Notes: a model not told the origin generated them from the sequence alone. A stretch of 64,000 nt of DNA from Endozoicomonas elysicola (GCF_000710775.1 NZ_JOJP01000001.1:5094027-5158026), one strand, 5' to 3'. Numbered from the stretch's first letter, positions 8,551 through 18,318 are shown. Made by a program: numbers and translations.

Positions 8551-9156
8551 TCAAAATCTATCCACCAGATCACGCCAGTCTTCAGGCGTATTGGCGTTCA
8601 CAAAGAGGTCTGCCATGGAGAATGGCAGCGGCATCGTCTCTCCACCCAGCTGCTGGTGCAGCCGCCAGAGCGCATAATCCTTCGGATTATCACTCTGTAT
8701 GGCCTTTTCAATCATTTGTCGTGACTCTGCATTCACGGGCAGAACCACCGGAAGGTTAAACCCCTCAAAGCAACAGGGTTGCTGATGATCACAAAGCATT
8801 CGGATCGCATCAGCAGGAACCAGAGGCATATCAACCGGAATAACCAGCAAACGGTCGTCATCCTGTAAATGCTGAAAAGTGGCATGGATACCACTCAGAG
8901 GACCTCTTCCGGGAACAACATCTTCAATGCTCTCAATAGCTGAGCCATCTGTTGGGCCGAGTTCATTGACAGACACCTCACCCGCAAATCCGGATCCACT
9001 GATCAAAACATTACCAATCCCGGCCTGAGCTAACAGGGATACCATATGGAGGTAAAGGGGTTTACCAAACCAGCTCAGTCGTGATTTATCCTGCCCCATC
9101 CGGGAGGAGCGACCTCCTGCCAGAACCAAACCGTAGAGCGTGCCATGAGCCGTCAT
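8551..9156 (-). CDS. mobA: Molybdenum cofactor guanylyltransferase MobA
   Basis: 201 residues. The nucleotide-binding signature LVLAGGRSSRMGQDKSRL is at the N-terminus (about 10-28), with GRGPLSGIHATF and the metal site VIPVDMPLVP further on. It attaches GMP to molybdopterin to form the bis-MGD cofactor of DMSO-reductase-type enzymes. It is the first gene of the operon; the promoter should lie in 9157-9326, shared with the divergent aldolase gene. No clear Fnr or ModE operator was identified there. Confidence 0.93.
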   Translation of the reverse strand: MTAHGTLYGLVLAGGRSSRMGQDKSRLSWFGKPLYLHMVSLLAQAGIGNVLISGSGFAGEVSVNELGPTDGSAIESIEDVVPGRGPLSGIHATFQHLQDDDRLLVIPVDMPLVPADAIRMLCDHQQPCCFEGFNLPVVLPVNAESRQMIEKAIQSDNPKDYALWRLHQQLGGETMPLPFSMADLFVNANTPEDWRDLVDRF

Positions 9157-9326
9157 TCGTTCACAGACTCTTTCATCCGATATTCATATTCACCGAGGGT
9201 AGTGTAAGGTTTTCCGCACCTCTGACAAGCCTTGAGATCAATTATCACGCAGAAAAGCTACGGCTTCTCTGCCTTCACGTTGACTATACTTCAGAGATTC
9301 CATAACGCTGATAACAATGATCAACA

Positions 9327-10085
9327 ATGAGAAAGAATCAGGTACTGAGCCTTTTCCAGAAAAACAAGACCGCCCTGAACTGCTGGCTTATCCACCCATG
9401 TCCAATGACGGCTGAGTTGATCGCCCATCAGGGGTTTGACTCAATGACCATTGATATGCAGCACGGCATGATCGGCTTTGAATCCGCTCTGGCTATGCTG
9501 CAGGCCATATCAACCACATCCGTTACCCCCATTGTCCGGGTTCCCTGGCTCGATCCTGGCATCATTATGAAAATGCTGGATGCCGGTGCATACGGTGTAA
9601 TCTGCCCGATGATTGAGACAGCAGAACAGACCCGGGAATTTGTCGCCACCTGCCGTTACCCATCCAAAGGCAATCGAAGCTTTGGGCCCAGCAGAGCAAT
9701 GATCTACGCGGGCAACGATTACCCGGAAAAGGCGGAAGAAACCATTCTGCCCATTGTGATGATTGAAACCCGACAGGCACTGGATAACCTGGATGAGATT
9801 CTCACTATAGAAGGACTTGGAGCCGTCTATATTGGCCCCTTTGATCTTTCCTATGCCCTGGGCTGCCAGCCTCAGTCTGACAATTATGAGCCACCGGTTA
9901 TGGAGGCTATCGATCACATCCTTTCCTGCAGCAAAAAGCATGGCGTACCTGCAGCCATCCACTGCATGGGGCCAGAGTTTGCTGATCGTATGCGAAAAAA
10001 AGGATTTAGTCTGGTAACCGCTGGTTGTGACGCAGACTTCGTCAGATCCGGTGCCTCACACACTATTAAAGCGTTGAGGCAGTAG
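9327..10085 (+). CDS. HpcH/HpaI family aldolase
   Basis: 252 residues of the class II, metal-dependent HpcH/HpaI aldolase/citrate lyase fold. Diagnostic stretches: FDSMTIDMQHG (metal/phosphate loop), RVPWLDPGIIMKMLDAGAYGV, RSFGPSRA, the metal ligand in VMIETRQALDNLDEIL, and AVYIGPFDLSYALG. Relatives cleave 2-keto-3-deoxy-sugar acids (GarL) or 4-hydroxy-2-oxo-heptanedioate. The substrate cannot be told because no sugar-acid or aromatic catabolism genes are adjacent. It diverges from mobA. Confidence 0.88.
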   Translation: MRKNQVLSLFQKNKTALNCWLIHPCPMTAELIAHQGFDSMTIDMQHGMIGFESALAMLQAISTTSVTPIVRVPWLDPGIIMKMLDAGAYGVICPMIETAEQTREFVATCRYPSKGNRSFGPSRAMIYAGNDYPEKAEETILPIVMIETRQALDNLDEILTIEGLGAVYIGPFDLSYALGCQPQSDNYEPPVMEAIDHILSCSKKHGVPAAIHCMGPEFADRMRKKGFSLVTAGCDADFVRSGASHTIKALRQ

Positions 10086-10111
10086 CCAGAAGCTTTCCGG
10101 TGACAGGCTGC

Positions 10112-10567
10112 TCAACTCACCCGGATAATATAATCAAACCAATCCGAAGGGTCTGAAACCTCTTCTTCCGAGGCGATATCCTTGCCCTTGATTGAAAAGC
10201 CGGATTCATGGACAGAATCTGGATCCCCAGTATTCAGAGGGTGCCATTCCGGAAGGTCATAACCATGATAGAGCAGGTTATAAGCACAGCTGTCCGGCAA
10301 CCATGGTAAATGTTCATGGAGGGTTTTCGGGGTAAACTTGATGCAGTCATCCACATACTTGCGACGGTGTTTATAATGCCTGCAGCGACAGGTTTCCAGA
10401 TCCAGGAGCCGACAGGCCACCGCCGTGGTGTGAATTTCATCAGTATCGGCATCAATTATCTTATTGAGACAGCAGCGACCACAGCCATCACAGAGTGACT
10501 CCCACTCTTCAGGTGTCATCTCGGTTAACGATTTTACCTGCCAGAATGCAGGTTTCTGCTCACTCAT
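10112..10567 (-). CDS. YcgN/YkgJ-type cysteine cluster protein
   Basis: 151 residues from ATG 10567, preceded by AAAGGTG. It holds the cluster CDGCGRCCLNK near residue 28, followed by CRLLDLETCRCRHYKHR and LPDSCAYN, which is the YcgN (UPF0260) arrangement and likely binds zinc or an Fe-S cluster. Function is unknown in the family. It is a single gene lying between the aldolase and the divergent transporter. Confidence 0.85.
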   Translation of the reverse strand: MSEQKPAFWQVKSLTEMTPEEWESLCDGCGRCCLNKIIDADTDEIHTTAVACRLLDLETCRCRHYKHRRKYVDDCIKFTPKTLHEHLPWLPDSCAYNLLYHGYDLPEWHPLNTGDPDSVHESGFSIKGKDIASEEEVSDPSDWFDYIIRVS

Positions 10568-10681
10568 CAAACACCTTTGAAATACTATTAGCGGGCTTCA
10601 ACGCAGGGCAGAAATCATACGCCCGAACACAGAGAAGGCAATAAGCGATAGCCATACACTGCACATAAATACTCCGTAATA

Positions 10682-12052
10682 TTGAAGCGACACATCCTGT
10701 TAGCGCCCAATTTATCGAAACCCTTATATTCACAGCACCCACCTTTCAAAAGTTCTGCCATACTGACTGATCAGTCAATTCCGCTAAACCATCACTCTGT
10801 GCATAAAGAAACTAGGCCCATCTCCATCTTAGCCATTGCTGGCGGCAACTTTATCGAGCTATACGACTTTACCCTCTATGGCTTCTTTACACCGGTCATC
10901 GCAGAACTGTTTTTCCCATCAGAAAGCCAGACTATCTCTCTGCTTGCCACTTTTTCAGGATTTGCCCTCGGTTTTTTTATTCGCCCTCTTGGCGCAATAC
11001 TGTTTGGGCATATCGGTGATGTCTATGGTCGACGACCAGCGTTAATTCTCAGCCTTGGCCTGATGGGGTTAAGCACGCTCACGATTACCCTGCTCCCCTC
11101 TTATCAGCAGATTGGTTTTCTGGCTCCCTCTGTGTTGCTGATATGCAGGCTGCTGCAGGGGTTATCCATGAGTGGAGAAGTTGCTGCAACACTCACCTCT
11201 CTGGCAGAGCATGCTCACCCCAAACACCAGGGTCTGCTATCCAGTCTGGTTCATGTCAGTGGCATCAGTGGCATGATTGCCGGATCGCTCGTCGCCACCT
11301 TAGTTCACTGGACTCTGGCGACTGAAGATATCATGTCGTGGGGGTGGCGTATTGCCTGGCTGATTGGTGCTCTCGGCTGCATTGTGCTAGCAAGCTTACG
11401 AATAAAGTCAGGCTCCCCTGAAAACACGAAGAAACCGGAGCAAGCGCCTATCTATCAAGTGCTCCGTAAACACAAGATGGATATGCTGAGGGTCGGTGTG
11501 CTGAATGCCCTCAACGGAACCTGCTTCTTTATGGTGTTTATCTATATCAACACGTACTGGTCAGAGCACCTGTTTTTTAGCCGGACTCAGGCACTTGCCA
11601 TCAATACCGGCAATATGGTTCTCATGGTACTGGCCATTCCTCTGGCCGCCAGACTGGCTGATTGGATTGGCGCCAGGAAAGTCATTATCAGGGCTGTGAT
11701 AACAGGCATCATTGGTATGGTGCCCTGCTACTGGCTGATGACACAACCTGAACCGTGGAAAGTTGTGATCGGACAGTTAGCGTTTGGCGTGTTGCTGGCA
11801 GCAATCTATGGGAGTGGTGCCATCTTATCCACCAGATTACTCCCATCCTCTGTTCGAATGACAGGTTTGGCCCTGGGGTATAATACCGCCCAGGGCTTTC
11901 TTGGCAGCTTGTCGCCAATTATCGCGACTTGGCTGGTCAGCACCACTAAGATAGCCTTTTCACCGGTGCTCTACTTATTGGTTATCTACCTGACGGGAAT
12001 AATAGTGCTGCGAAAGCTGCCAGCAAATCTTGATAGGCCGCTGAATAGCTGA
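10682..12052 (+). CDS. MHS-family MFS transporter (ProP-like)
   Basis: About 456 residues from a TTG at 10682, or 417 from a GTG at 10799; there is no ATG before the first membrane helix, so the start is uncertain. Twelve hydrophobic segments are expected. The MHS family is indicated by GNFIELYDFTLYGFFTPVIAE in helix 1, GHIGDVYGRRPAL between helices 2 and 3, and RLLQGLSMSGEV in helix 4. MHS carriers are proton symporters for osmolytes or carboxylates such as proline/betaine, citrate or ketoglutarate. The substrate is not predictable here. Confidence 0.83.
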   Translation: MKRHILLAPNLSKPLYSQHPPFKSSAILTDQSIPLNHHSVHKETRPISILAIAGGNFIELYDFTLYGFFTPVIAELFFPSESQTISLLATFSGFALGFFIRPLGAILFGHIGDVYGRRPALILSLGLMGLSTLTITLLPSYQQIGFLAPSVLLICRLLQGLSMSGEVAATLTSLAEHAHPKHQGLLSSLVHVSGISGMIAGSLVATLVHWTLATEDIMSWGWRIAWLIGALGCIVLASLRIKSGSPENTKKPEQAPIYQVLRKHKMDMLRVGVLNALNGTCFFMVFIYINTYWSEHLFFSRTQALAINTGNMVLMVLAIPLAARLADWIGARKVIIRAVITGIIGMVPCYWLMTQPEPWKVVIGQLAFGVLLAAIYGSGAILSTRLLPSSVRMTGLALGYNTAQGFLGSLSPIIATWLVSTTKIAFSPVLYLLVIYLTGIIVLRKLPANLDRPLNS

Positions 12053-12057
12053 GCCTG

Positions 12058-12675
12058 TTACCGGCCTAACTCGCGGTTTAGCCTCTCTACTTCAGCTCTT
12101 AAAATCATGACTTCATGCTCCAGTTCACGAATCCTGGCTTTGTCATCGGCAACCAGGTCAGCCTGATTCACGATACTCACTTCACCAGAGAAAAGGTGAG
12201 CATAACGGCTTTCCCGCTTTCCCGCTTCACGAGGGAGCTGAACTACCAGCCCACGCTCCACCATATGCTGTAAAACGCCTTCAACTTCACGAACGTCCGC
12301 AAACTCGGCAAGGCGACCGGTACGCCCGCGCAGTTCGCCAGGAGTCTGTGCTCCGCGGAGAAAGAGCACACAAGCTATGCCTCTTTCCTGATCAGTCAGC
12401 TGCAGACTGCCAAACTCCGTATTGCAGAAACGATGCCGGTACTTACTCACACGAGCACCCGTATCTTCACTGACCAGGCGTTCTTTTAAAAGAGCATCCA
12501 GAGTCGCCTTCACTTCCGATTCTGCCAGGCTCAACACAGGCTCACGGTTACTCTTCTGATTACAGGCATTGGTCAGGGCATTAAGCGACAGAGGGTATTG
12601 ATCCGGTGTCGTACTTTCTTTTTCCAGCAGGCAGCCAATCACACGGGTTTCATTCAGAGACAAAGACATATCCAC
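12058..12675 (-). CDS. yceH: YceH family protein (DUF480)
   Basis: 205 residues of tandem winged-helix domains. The family pattern is visible: [37 protein letters not shown], then [26 protein letters not shown] leucine-rich coiled coil closes the C-terminus ([18 protein letters not shown]). Function is unknown, although the fold suggests DNA binding. A GTG at 12675 has AAGGAG 7 bases upstream; ATG 12669, two codons later, is the alternative. It converges on the MHS transporter. Confidence 0.88.
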   Translation of the reverse strand: MDMSLSLNETRVIGCLLEKESTTPDQYPLSLNALTNACNQKSNREPVLSLAESEVKATLDALLKERLVSEDTGARVSKYRHRFCNTEFGSLQLTDQERGIACVLFLRGAQTPGELRGRTGRLAEFADVREVEGVLQHMVERGLVVQLPREAGKRESRYAHLFSGEVSIVNQADLVADDKARIRELEHEVMILRAEVERLNRELGR

Positions 12676-12978
12676 GATTAAGCTCCTTATACCAATCAAC
12701 CCTAGGACCTGTTGACGCTTCGTTGTGTACTCAGCGTATCAGGGCTCCTCACACAAGGGATTCTATTACCCGCTATTAATCGCATTGCTAATGCCGACGA
12801 TCATTACGGTAGTTAGAGGGTACGTTGGGTATTACCGACAAATGTTCATGGTTTGCTTATACCATAAAATCAGTTTCCATTAAGTCACCGATAGCAAAAG
12901 ATGTTTAAAATAACTCCAATTATAAGTCGGTGAAAAAGCGCTTCACCAAGTCAACAAACGATATAACAGGGACTCCTG
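12676..12978. repeat. Intergenic region with a degenerate TTATACCAAT-type repeat
   Basis: 303 bases without a gene. TTATACCAATC at 12687-12697 and GTTGGGTATTA at 12824-12834 form weak inverted ends resembling those of 3020-3186 and 28619-28783. AGGACCTGTTGACGC at 12704-12718 resembles part of the terminal repeat of the MITE at 648-914. It also carries the divergent promoters for yceH and the nucleotidase. Confidence 0.4.
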
Positions 12979-14535
12979 ATGACCCGAAACAAGAACTGGA
13001 AGTGGCTCGCAGCCGTTATATCAGCACTGGTAATCAGTGCCTGCACAACAGTGAACCCTCCTGCAGAAAAAGACCAGAAATACAAACTGACCGTTCTGCA
13101 TACCAATGATCACCATGGTCGCTTCTGGCAGGATAGCAAGGGCCGATATGGCATGGCGGCAAGAATGACGCTGGTTGAGTCAATTCGCAAAGAAGTAAAG
13201 GAAGAAGGCGGCCATGTTTTGCTGCTCTCTGGAGGGGACATCAACACCGGCGTACCTGAATCTGATATGCAGGATGCCATTCCCGACTTAAAAGGAATGA
13301 ACCTGTTGGGCTACGATGCCATGGCCGTGGGTAATCATGAGTTTGATAACCCAAGGGACATTCTGGCAATGCAGCAGTCTCTGGCAGAGTTTCCCTTTCT
13401 CTCAGCCAACATATTTGATGCTGGCACAGGCAAACACGTATTTGAGCCTTATACCACCTTTGATCTGGATGGACTGCGCATTGCCGTTGTCGGTTTCACA
13501 ACCACTGACACACCGAAGCAGACCAACCCTGAGAATGTCAAAGGACTGGATTTTCAATCACCGGTTGCAGTGGCCAGTAAGCTCATTCCTGAGCTAGAGA
13601 AACAGGCAGACATTATCATTGCCACTACCCATATGGGGCACTACCAGAATGGGAATCATGGTATCAATGCACCTGGAGACGTAACACTGGCCAGAAGCGT
13701 GAAAGGCATAGATCTGATTGTGGGGGGACACTCACAGGATCCCTTGTTTAAGCCAGACCTGCAAAACGACACTTATATCGTTCAAGCACAAGAGTGGGGT
13801 AAATATGTTGGACGCGCGGACTTTGAATACACCAACAGCCAACTGATCCTGACCAGTTATCAGCTTATCCCGGTCAATGGGTCTGAAGACGATAAAGTGA
13901 TCCCGGAAAACCGGGCCATGTTGAGTCTGCTCTCACCCTATCAGGAAAAAGGTCAGCAACTGGTTGAAGGCAAAGTCGGTGCTGTAGATCAACGACTGAT
14001 GGGAGAACGCAGTGAGGTAAGATTCCAGCCAACTAATCTGGGCACACTACTGACAGAAGCGCTGATGGAAAAATCAGGTGCAGACCTGGCTGTAATGAAT
14101 GGTGGTGGAATTCGCTCCAGTATTAACAGCGGTGAGATCACTTACAAAGATGTGCTGACGGTGCTTCCTTTTGGCAACACGTTGACAACAGTTGATATGA
14201 CAGGAAAGGAAATACTTGAATACCTGACTGTTGTCGCTAATAAGCCAGCCAACAGCGGGGCCTTCGCACACTTCTCTGGAGTAGAAATGCTGATCAAAGA
14301 TCAGCAGCTTTATAATGTGCAAATCAATGGCAAAGCACTTGAGCCTGAAAAGGCTTACAAGATGGCTATTCTCAGCTTTTCTGCCAGTGGTGGCGACAAA
14401 TACCCCAACCTGATGGACAAGCCAGGCTTTGTGGACACAGGCTACCTGGATGCAGAAGTTCTGAAGGAGTTTATCGAGCAAAACTCACCTCTGCGGGTTG
14501 CTGACTTTCAACCGGAAGGCGTGATCAGGCAATAG
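12979..14535 (+). CDS. 5'-nucleotidase/2',3'-cyclic phosphodiesterase lipoprotein (UshA-like)
   Basis: 518 residues. A lipoprotein signal ends at the lipobox VISAC (Cys22), so it is probably anchored facing the periplasm. The metallophosphatase domain has the dinuclear metal motifs TNDHHGRF, SGGDINTG, GNHEFDNP, THMGHY and GGHSQD in order. The C-terminal domain has NGGGIRSS and PFGNTLTTVDMTG, which bind the nucleotide in UshA. It would release nucleosides and phosphate from extracellular nucleotides. Length and order match UshA, though UshA of E. coli is not a lipoprotein. It is monocistronic, convergent with argC. Confidence 0.9.
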   Translation: MTRNKNWKWLAAVISALVISACTTVNPPAEKDQKYKLTVLHTNDHHGRFWQDSKGRYGMAARMTLVESIRKEVKEEGGHVLLLSGGDINTGVPESDMQDAIPDLKGMNLLGYDAMAVGNHEFDNPRDILAMQQSLAEFPFLSANIFDAGTGKHVFEPYTTFDLDGLRIAVVGFTTTDTPKQTNPENVKGLDFQSPVAVASKLIPELEKQADIIIATTHMGHYQNGNHGINAPGDVTLARSVKGIDLIVGGHSQDPLFKPDLQNDTYIVQAQEWGKYVGRADFEYTNSQLILTSYQLIPVNGSEDDKVIPENRAMLSLLSPYQEKGQQLVEGKVGAVDQRLMGERSEVRFQPTNLGTLLTEALMEKSGADLAVMNGGGIRSSINSGEITYKDVLTVLPFGNTLTTVDMTGKEILEYLTVVANKPANSGAFAHFSGVEMLIKDQQLYNVQINGKALEPEKAYKMAILSFSASGGDKYPNLMDKPGFVDTGYLDAEVLKEFIEQNSPLRVADFQPEGVIRQ

Positions 14536-14545
14536 TGATTGAATG

Positions 14546-14577
14546 GATGTTCCCTCATAAATTTACGAGGGAACATC
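14546..14577. terminator. Hairpin between convergent ushA-like gene and argC
   Basis: GATGTTCCCTC (14546-14556) pairs with GAGGGAACATC (14567-14577) over an 11-bp perfect stem with a 10-base loop. It lies 11 bases after the nucleotidase stop. There is no T run, so it is a possible factor-assisted or mRNA-stabilising hairpin. Confidence 0.55.
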
Positions 14578-14596
14578 AACCTGCCTGTTAGCCTTA

Positions 14597-15640
14597 TCAA
14601 GGCATGGCCGCGGGAAAGTCCAGACCAGTCATTTCATCCAGACCAAACATAATATTCATGTTCTGAACTGCCTGACCCGCTGCCCCTTTTACCAGGTTAT
14701 CAATAACCGACAATATGACCACAGTATCCCCACCCTGTGGACGATGAACCGCTATACGACACTGGTTGCATCCACGAACAGAGCGGGTCTCTGGATGACT
14801 GCCCGCAGGCATGACATCAACAAAGGGTTCACCCTCAAAGGTATTCTCATACAGCGCCTGAAGGTCAATACCACGGTCTTTGACAGTGCAATATAGCGTG
14901 GAGTGAATACCACGGATCATGGGAGTTAAGTGAGGAACAAATACCAGGTCACCGGTAAATGGGGATACGCCTGTACCTGGCATGCGTTCAATGCCCTGCT
15001 GAATTTCCGGCAAGTGACGATGACCCGAAACACCATAGGCCTTAAAGGACTCAGAGGCTTCACAGAGCAAAGTGCCTACATTGGCTCCACGTCCGGCGCC
15101 ACTGACACCTGACTTGGCATCTACCATGATATTTCCACTGACCAGCCCAGCTCTTACCAGAGGCAACAACCCTAGCTGGGTTGCCGTTGGGTAACAGCCA
15201 GGGTTGGCGACCAGTCTGGCATCAGCAATGTCAGCACGGTTCATTTCCGGCAGGCCATACACGGCCTCTTTTAATACGTCCGGACAGGCATGTTCAACAC
15301 CATACCACTGTTTCCACAGGCTGGTATCACTCAAACGAAAGTCAGCCGCCAGATCAATTACCCGAACGCCTGCAGACAGTAATTCCGGAACAGACTCCAT
15401 GGCAATACCGTTAGGCGTTGCAAAGAACACCAGATCACACGACGAAAGTTGTTCGTTGTCCGGGAGTGAAAAGTTCAGGTCCAGCTTTCCTCGTAACCCG
15501 GAAAAAAGCGCACTGACCGACTTGCCCGCTTCAGAACGGGAAGTGATCATACTCAACTCAACATCCGGATGAACCGATAGCAAGCGCAAAAGCTCTGCTC
15601 CGGTATAGCCCGTTCCACCGACAATCCCCACTTTAATCAT
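14597..15640 (-). CDS. argC: N-acetyl-gamma-glutamyl-phosphate reductase ArgC
   Basis: 347 residues. NADP-binding [14 protein letters not shown] at the N-terminus; catalytic C149 in [25 protein letters not shown] supplies the active-site histidine. It reduces N-acetylglutamyl phosphate to the semialdehyde, step three of arginine synthesis. It stands apart from other arg genes in this window. The long [16 protein letters not shown] segment is intact and the length is normal. Confidence 0.95.
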   Translation of the reverse strand: MIKVGIVGGTGYTGAELLRLLSVHPDVELSMITSRSEAGKSVSALFSGLRGKLDLNFSLPDNEQLSSCDLVFFATPNGIAMESVPELLSAGVRVIDLAADFRLSDTSLWKQWYGVEHACPDVLKEAVYGLPEMNRADIADARLVANPGCYPTATQLGLLPLVRAGLVSGNIMVDAKSGVSGAGRGANVGTLLCEASESFKAYGVSGHRHLPEIQQGIERMPGTGVSPFTGDLVFVPHLTPMIRGIHSTLYCTVKDRGIDLQALYENTFEGEPFVDVMPAGSHPETRSVRGCNQCRIAVHRPQGGDTVVILSVIDNLVKGAAGQAVQNMNIMFGLDEMTGLDFPAAMP

Positions 15641-15867
15641 CTGATGCTTCCGTTACTTCTGGATTATTGTTCGACCCTGCTATCTTACCAGATCTTTCCC
15701 GGATAACGTCGCTTCAGTTCTAAGAAGGCAGCGGTGCAGCCGGTGTACTCAGTGTACTTTTCCGGAAAGTTATGACAAAGCCTGATCATGAACCAACCTT
15801 GTTCCAGGTGATAAACAGCCCAAATAAAAATGAATATTTTTTCACATTAAATGAATATATATTCAAT

Positions 15868-16224
15868 CTATTTGGTAATCAAGGCAGGCTCATCAAAAGC
15901 AACACTCTTCCAGCCGGAAATCATGAAAGCCCGGATGTTACCATGGCTACTCCCATTCGGTTCCTTAAGCACATCATCACGATAAAAGCGGCCGAAACAG
16001 GCCAGAGTCTCCTGAGGGCTCAAGTCATGGATCTGGGCGAAGGCAAAGATTTTACAGGATCCCTCGTTGGTGCCAGCTTCATTGATCTGACAGAGAGAAC
16101 CTCGGCCATTTACAAAACGGGTGGGGGTATAATGATAATGATCCGCTATAACGGCCATCACCGCCTCAAACTCAACTAATTCTGGCTGCTGGCGGATCTG
16201 TTCTAACAACTCACTCAATGTCAC
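15868..16224 (-). CDS. HopJ-family protein
   Basis: 118 residues. The family motifs are clear: YTPTRFVNG, NEGSCKIFAFAQ, LSPQETLACFGRFYRDDVL, HGNIRAFMISGW. The name comes from a Pseudomonas syringae type III effector, but the family is widespread in free-living gammaproteobacteria without such a system, so it is not evidence of one. The start is probably the GTG at 16224, with AAGG about 10 bases upstream. An opposing open frame in this interval is a shadow. Confidence 0.85.
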   Translation of the reverse strand: MTLSELLEQIRQQPELVEFEAVMAVIADHYHYTPTRFVNGRGSLCQINEAGTNEGSCKIFAFAQIHDLSPQETLACFGRFYRDDVLKEPNGSSHGNIRAFMISGWKSVAFDEPALITK

Positions 16225-16274
16225 TGACTTCAGCCTTCTTCATCATGAACGGAAGGACAGTATAGCTGTGAAGA

Positions 16275-16490
16275 CTATCGTTTCCACGAAGCAGGCATTG
16301 TTGCCATCATCGCCGGAGTCCGGTTGATCAGAAGGTTTGCATCCTGATAGGAAGCCACTCGAGCCGTATCAGACTCAGCCCAAAGGTTCAGAGACGCTAC
16401 CCTGCCACTCTGTTCGCTGATAGAAAGACTGAAGCCGCCAACAATAAGCAGGCTCAATGCCTGAGTAATAAGAGAAACAAGCTTTTTCAT
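16275..16490 (-). CDS. Small exported protein of unknown function
   Basis: 71 residues. The N-terminus is basic then hydrophobic (MKKLVSLITQALSLLIVGGF), a likely signal peptide or membrane anchor. The remaining 45 residues are polar and match no family I know. ACAGG lies about 11 bases before the ATG. It sits alone between the HopJ-family gene and the DUF3820 gene. It could also be a leader peptide or a chance frame. Confidence 0.5.
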   Translation of the reverse strand: MKKLVSLITQALSLLIVGGFSLSISEQSGRVASLNLWAESDTARVASYQDANLLINRTPAMMATMPASWKR

Positions 16491-16579
16491 TGTTATTGTT
16501 TACCTGTTGTTCTTATATTTTTTATTTTATCTGATCATATGGTAACAGCTTTCCAATACAAATAGTCTGAACGGCTGAA

Positions 16580-16795
16580 TTAGTATTTTTTCAATGGGGT
16601 GATCAGATCATTCAGCCCATTCACCTGAACCTCCAGTGTTAATGCCAGCAGTTTACCCAGCTCCCCCTCCGGAAATCCTTTTCCTGCGAACCACAGAAGG
16701 TAAGGTTCTGGTAGATCAATCAACCTTCTGCCCTGGTACTTCCCAAAGGGCATGGTCTGGTTGGCGATTTTGATCAGGTCTTCTTTATCGAACAT
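16580..16795 (-). CDS. DUF3820 family protein
   Basis: 71 residues from ATG 16795. The pattern MPFGKYQGRRLIDLPEPYLLWF and the following FPEGELGKLL are typical of DUF3820, also found fused to exonucleases as a small basic domain; role unknown. It lies 24 bases downstream of lrgB on the same strand and may be co-transcribed. Confidence 0.8.
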   Translation of the reverse strand: MFDKEDLIKIANQTMPFGKYQGRRLIDLPEPYLLWFAGKGFPEGELGKLLALTLEVQVNGLNDLITPLKKY

Positions 16796-16818
16796 CAAGA
16801 TTTCTCTGAGAAATTTAA

Positions 16819-17547
16819 TTACAGTAATAGACTGATCAGCCATGGTACAAGGAGTGGCATGTAGATAGCGCACAGGCACATCCCAAGGCTGGAATAGACT
16901 CCCATGGTCAGATCCAGTTCGAAAGCTCTAGCAGTACCTCCTGCATGAGCATTCACCCCCATGGCAAAGCCAATCGCCCTTGGGTCGGTCACACCAAACA
17001 TACGACACAGTGAAGGCCCCACCAGCGAACCATAAACGCCGGAAATAATGACCACGGCAGCTACCAGAGGGATAATAGCGCCGTATTGTTCTCCCATCAC
17101 CAGGGCAACTGCTGTGGTTACGGCCTTGGTAGAAATGGATAACACCACCTCTCTTGAGCCTCCGGTTGCCAGCGCCATTCCCATACCAATAAACGCAGCA
17201 AGAAACCCACCGATCAGCAATGAACACATCAAGGGCCCTGCCAACTGTCGAAGGGTATGGAGCTGCCGGGAAAGAGGAACCGCCAGTGATACGGTAAATG
17301 GCGCCAGCAACATCTTCAGCAACTCACTGTGCTTTGTGTACATGTCAGGCTGAAGTGGAGAGAAGCGAATAACCAGAAAAACCAGGAGACTGGTGGTAAA
17401 CAGTGGATGAAACCAGCCTTTGCGCCCCATACGGATAAAAAACTTTTCCGCCAGCAGGTAGGCACCCAGATTAATAAGCAGGATCACAACCGGGTTGTTC
17501 ATTTGCCGCTGCAATAATCCGTAAGAGAAACTGATAACTTCATCCAT
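16819..17547 (-). CDS. lrgB: LrgB/CidB family membrane protein
   Basis: 242 residues from ATG 17547, preceded by GGAG at 9 bases. Several membrane helices, with the family motifs KAVTTAVALVMGE, GSLVGPSLCRMFGV and GFAMGVNAHAGGTARAFE. LrgAB and CidAB are holin-like pairs first linked to murein hydrolase export and more recently to pyruvate transport. The gene overlaps lrgA by 8 bases, so they are a two-gene unit. Confidence 0.92.
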   Translation of the reverse strand: MDEVISFSYGLLQRQMNNPVVILLINLGAYLLAEKFFIRMGRKGWFHPLFTTSLLVFLVIRFSPLQPDMYTKHSELLKMLLAPFTVSLAVPLSRQLHTLRQLAGPLMCSLLIGGFLAAFIGMGMALATGGSREVVLSISTKAVTTAVALVMGEQYGAIIPLVAAVVIISGVYGSLVGPSLCRMFGVTDPRAIGFAMGVNAHAGGTARAFELDLTMGVYSSLGMCLCAIYMPLLVPWLISLLL

Positions 17548-17920
17548 GATGGTTCTCTCCGCTCTCAGCAGCAAAACGTTTAAGCAGCCATTGCAGGAGA
17601 ACAGCCGTTATTACCAATGAAACAGGGGTCGCAACCAGCATCGCCAGAGTGATAGGTAGCCATTGCTGCAAGAGAAGGTCACTCAGGAAGAAAATACCCA
17701 CACAGCCCGGGATAAACAGTACGGCCAAATAGCGGATACAGAACTGACTAACCTTATCCAGAGACTCACTGACGCCTCCGGATATTTGCAGGTAGATCAC
17801 CAGAAGTATCAACCCCATGACTGAACCCGGAACCGGAAGGCTTAACGCGTCGCTTAATACATCACCCAACACGGTGAAAAACAGCAACGTGACAATGCCC
17901 GATAATGTTCCTGATGACAT
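17540..17920 (-). CDS. lrgA: LrgA/CidA family holin-like protein
   Basis: 126 residues and four hydrophobic segments. LSLPVPGSVMGLILLVIYL is the diagnostic CidA/LrgA stretch, followed by the FIPGCVGIF helix. It is the partner of LrgB and overlaps it. No LytSR regulators are nearby. A LysR or other control gene was not found next to it. Confidence 0.9.
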   Translation of the reverse strand: MSSGTLSGIVTLLFFTVLGDVLSDALSLPVPGSVMGLILLVIYLQISGGVSESLDKVSQFCIRYLAVLFIPGCVGIFFLSDLLLQQWLPITLAMLVATPVSLVITAVLLQWLLKRFAAESGENHHG

Positions 17921-18318
17921 CGTTTAACCTCTCCCGAAGCAGCCATGTGCTGCTCTCTAAAAACTTGTCAGGATCTATATGCTTCGCCGCTCACCCAACC
18001 CAATTGAAGATATAGCATCAACAGATCCTGAGATTAACCATCCAAAATGGCGTATTAAGACGGATCAATGGTGATTGAGAAGAAAAGTTATTGTGTTTTA
18101 CCGGTAGAGAGACACAATGACAATCCGGTAAACTGCAGACTCCACCCTCCTTCAGCCGTCATTGAAAACACTTACAAACGAATACTGAAGTACATAAACC
18201 TGAAATAGTCACATTTCCACCGCTTTGTATGCAAGGAAGCAAGACCGTCCGATAACCACTTAGAAACGAGTCAACCTTACCGAAATAACACCATAAAAGG
18301 AGGAAGCAAAGCTGCTCC
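17921..18318. other. Divergent intergenic region lrgA / ClC
   Basis: 398 bases without a gene. It includes imperfect inverted ends CAGGATCTATATGCT (17971) and AGCATCAACAGATCCTG (to about 18031), spanning about 65 bases and sharing CAACAGATCCT with the MITE at 648-914; this may be a deletion remnant. AAGGAGG at 18296-18302 lies 16 bases before the ClC ATG, which is rather far. Confidence 0.45.

Noticed and set aside
9157-9326. Fnr-type box between mobA and the aldolase gene
   Set aside because: CTGAT and ATCAA are present but separated by 7 rather than 4 bases, so no proper site.
15772-16179. 135-codon plus-strand ORF
   Set aside because: It overlaps the HopJ-family gene on the opposite strand, which has clear conserved motifs.
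15868-16224. HopJ taken as proof of a type III secretion effector
   Set aside because: The family is common in bacteria without type III secretion, and no apparatus gene is in the window.
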